Assembly: GCF_021191635.1 (NCBI RefSeq)
Contig: NZ_JAIWPR010000026.1
Span: 26,783-90,782, forward strand
Length of the DNA: 64,000 nucleotides
Source: Alterluteimonas quercicellularis
GTDB taxonomy: Bacteria; Pseudomonadota; Gammaproteobacteria; Xanthomonadales; Xanthomonadaceae
Direction of reading: 5' to 3'
In this document: positions 62,538 through 64,000 of the stretch, piece after piece
How positions within the stretch are numbered: position 1 is the stretch's first letter
How the letters are laid out: every line of letters begins with the position of its first letter
Program-made: the position numbers and the translations under genes
Notes under the pieces: generated by a model
Database searches by the model: none
Told to the model about the DNA's origin: nothing
The model's input: only the letters and a program-made list of their open reading frames with translations

Positions 62538-63671
62538 CTACGCAGGTACCGGAGCGTCCTGCTCGACGAGGCGCTCGCGCTTCAGTTCGGCCCAGAAGTC
62601 GGCGGGCACCGCGACCTGCATCGACCTGGTGTTCTCCCGTGCCTGCTCCGGCGTGCGCGCGCCCGGGATCACCGCCGACACCACCTCGGGCGCCGCGGCG
62701 AACTGCAGGGCGGCGGTCCTCGCGTCGATGCCGTGGCGGGCGGCGATGGCATGCAGGCGCTCGCGCTTGCGCGGCGCCCAGTCCGGGATCGTGCCGTCGT
62801 AGAGATAGCGCTCGCGGCCGACCACGTAGCCGGCCGACAGCGGCGAGCCCACCACCACCGAGACGCCGCGCGCCGCCAGCCGCGGGAAGGTCTCGCGCAG
62901 CGCCTGGGCGTGGTCGAGGATCGAGTACTGGCAGGCCAGCAGCATGATGTCGGGATCGCCGGCCTCCAGCGCCCGCAGCGCCGGCTCGGGGTGGTTCACG
63001 CCCAGGCCCCAGGCCCGGATCAGCCCCTCCGCGCGCATCTTCTCCAGTTCCGGGATCGCGCCACGCTCGGCCTCGGCGAAATGCTCGGTCCAGCGCTCGC
63101 CCATTTCGCGGTTGTTGGGCGCCAGATCGTGGATGAAGACGATATCGATGCGCGGGATGCCCATCCGCTGCAGGCTGTCCTCCACCGAGCGGCGGGCGCC
63201 GGCGGCGCTGTAGTCGTAGCGGTAGTCGAAGGACGGCGGATCCTTCCAGTTCACCTTGGGCGGCGCGTCGGCCGCGGTCAGCAGGCGTCCCACCTTGGTC
63301 GAGATCACGTACTCGTCCGGATCGAGCTGGTGCAGCACGCTGCCGAAGCGGCGTTCCGACAGCCCCAGCCCGTACCAGGGCGAGTTGTCGAAGTAGCGCA
63401 CGCCGCTGTCCCAGGCCGCCTGCACCGTGTCGCGGACCTGCTGGTCGGGGATCGGCTCCCAGTTGTTGCCGGCCGGGCCGCCGCCCAGCCCGAGCTTGGT
63501 CGGCGGGCGGAAGCGGCCGCCGGCGGGATTGCGCGGCAGCTCGCGGCGACCGACCGGGCCCAGCGTGGGCAGCAGGTCGCCCGGGCGCTGCTGCGCGCCG
63601 GCGATGCGTGAGGTGGCCAGGGCGGCCGCCCCGAGGGCGGCGGCGGACAGGACGTGGCGACGCGTGGGCAT
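62538..63671 (-). CDS. Tat-exported aldo/keto reductase
   Basis: 377 residues. The N-terminus TRRHVLSAAALGAAALA is a twin-arginine signal. The AKR barrel follows with catalytic-tetrad residues in VRYFDNSPWYGLGLSE (Asp, Tyr), VISTKVGR (Lys) and VFIHDLAPN (His). It is closest in motif to D-threo-aldose 1-dehydrogenase or pyridoxal 4-dehydrogenase-type AKRs. A periplasmic AKR is unusual since the NAD(P) must be bound before export. Substrate unknown. Confidence 0.85.
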   Translation of the reverse strand: MPTRRHVLSAAALGAAALATSRIAGAQQRPGDLLPTLGPVGRRELPRNPAGGRFRPPTKLGLGGGPAGNNWEPIPDQQVRDTVQAAWDSGVRYFDNSPWYGLGLSERRFGSVLHQLDPDEYVISTKVGRLLTAADAPPKVNWKDPPSFDYRYDYSAAGARRSVEDSLQRMGIPRIDIVFIHDLAPNNREMGERWTEHFAEAERGAIPELEKMRAEGLIRAWGLGVNHPEPALRALEAGDPDIMLLACQYSILDHAQALRETFPRLAARGVSVVVGSPLSAGYVVGRERYLYDGTIPDWAPRKRERLHAIAARHGIDARTAALQFAAAPEVVSAVIPGARTPEQARENTRSMQVAVPADFWAELKRERLVEQDAPVPA

Positions 63672-63940
63672 CGTCGGGCTCCTTGCTGGGGGCGCTCCAC
63701 TGTCTCACGCCCGCATCGCAGGATCCGTGACGGACACGGCCGTTGGGCGCAGATAGCGCTCGTTGAAGGCCGATGGGCGCCGTGTCGCAGCGGCCGGACC
63801 GGTGGTTCTTCGGGATTCCCGGACAGCCGGGGCCGTCGTCGTCTGCCTTCGATGGCAGCGGCGACGGTAGCGGCGGCACGGTCGCGCGGGAGCGCGCTCC
63901 TACAGTCACGCCGGAGCGATGGCTTGCGCGGCGGAAGCAA
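63672..63940. other. Intergenic region with a single REP-like element
   Basis: About 270 bases between the aldo/keto reductase and the rRNA terminator. A REP-like element (minus orientation, ending GCGCTCCTAC) lies at 63881-63903. No gene was recognised. Confidence 0.55.
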
Positions 63941-63942
63941 AG

Positions 63943-63972
63943 AAAAACCCCCCACCTGGCGGCGGGGGGTTT
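63943..63972 (-). terminator. Intrinsic terminator of the rRNA operon
   Basis: AAACCCCCC (63945-63953) pairs with GGGGGGTTT (63964-63972). Read on the minus strand the stem is followed by TTTTTC, a classical intrinsic terminator. It stops transcription coming from the 5S rRNA gene at the window edge. Confidence 0.85.
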
Positions 63973-63983
63973 AGGGGTAAAGC

Positions 63984-64000
63984 CCCTGGCGATGACCTAC
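63984..64000 (-). rRNA. rrf: 5S rRNA, 3' end (partial)
   Basis: Read on the minus strand, the last bases are GTAGGTCATCGCCAGG, the typical 3' end of gammaproteobacterial 5S rRNA. A terminator follows directly. A small AGGGG/CCCCT hairpin (63973-63987) overlaps the 3' end. The rest of the rRNA operon lies beyond the window, transcribed leftwards. Confidence 0.78.

Overview
The window is GC-rich (roughly 70%), gene-dense chromosomal DNA from a gammaproteobacterium, most likely of the Xanthomonadaceae/Lysobacteraceae (Lysobacter- or Luteimonas-like). This rests on the recC-recB-recD gene order, a complete mlaFEDCBA operon, the YgiB/YgiC pair, and many intergenic palindromes of the GTAGGAGCGCGC type. 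The genus is an inference and the species cannot be told. No phage, integrase, transposase, CRISPR array or tRNA was recognised. The right edge touches the 3' end of a 5S rRNA gene, so an rRNA operon lies just outside, transcribed leftwards into the window.

Layout. 1-4.3 kb: two serine-hydrolase (beta-lactamase fold) genes around an AadA-like aminoglycoside nucleotidyltransferase, then an Rrf2 regulator overlapping a thioredoxin-reductase-like flavoprotein. 5.2-8 kb: YgiB/YgiC and a split DUF606 transporter. 8-15.5 kb: ankyrin protein, SlyD-type isomerase, an Ala-rich unknown, DbpA helicase, a secreted CocE/NonD hydrolase and a PTS EIIC-like membrane protein, with a decayed fragment of that EIIC 4 kb away. 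15.6-19.9 kb: a cluster of three intact and two broken copies of one unrecognised repeat/beta-propeller-like family, followed by a barstar-like gene. 20-23.3 kb: AraC regulator, EamA exporter, secreted alpha-amylase. 23.7-28.9 kb: mostly unknowns, including a cysteine-free acidic 590-residue protein, a membrane protein, a DUF3597 protein and a Pro-rich membrane-anchored protein. 29-38.1 kb: MocR/YczE divergent pair, a TraB/DUF5694-like protein, a lipoprotein coupled to an Arr rifampin ADP-ribosyltransferase, an acyl-CoA ligase, an orphan siderophore-type binding protein and an SDR. 38.3-40.8 kb: two toxin-antitoxin modules back to back (DUF1778/GNAT and HipBA). 41-45.6 kb: DUF2058 protein, a less GC-rich lipoprotein gene, a two-component system and a divergent tandem-domain aspartyl protease. 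45.6-54.7 kb: recCBD, with palindromic repeats read as protein inside recD and at the recB C-terminus. 54.8-60.3 kb: CynX/NimT-type MFS exporter and the mla lipid-transport operon. 60.5-64 kb: RmuC, a KTSC-like protein, a Tat-exported aldo/keto reductase and the rRNA terminator.

How the genes work together. Three parts form clear multi-gene machines: RecBCD (double-strand break processing), MlaFEDCBA (phospholipid retrieval from the outer membrane) and the two TA modules. Two probable intrinsic resistance genes (aadA-like, arr) sit as single genes without integron or IS context. The most unusual features are the 15.6-19.9 kb paralogue/barstar cluster, which may be an immunity-gene accumulation locus, and the way short palindromic repeats supply stop codons and protein segments to neighbouring genes.
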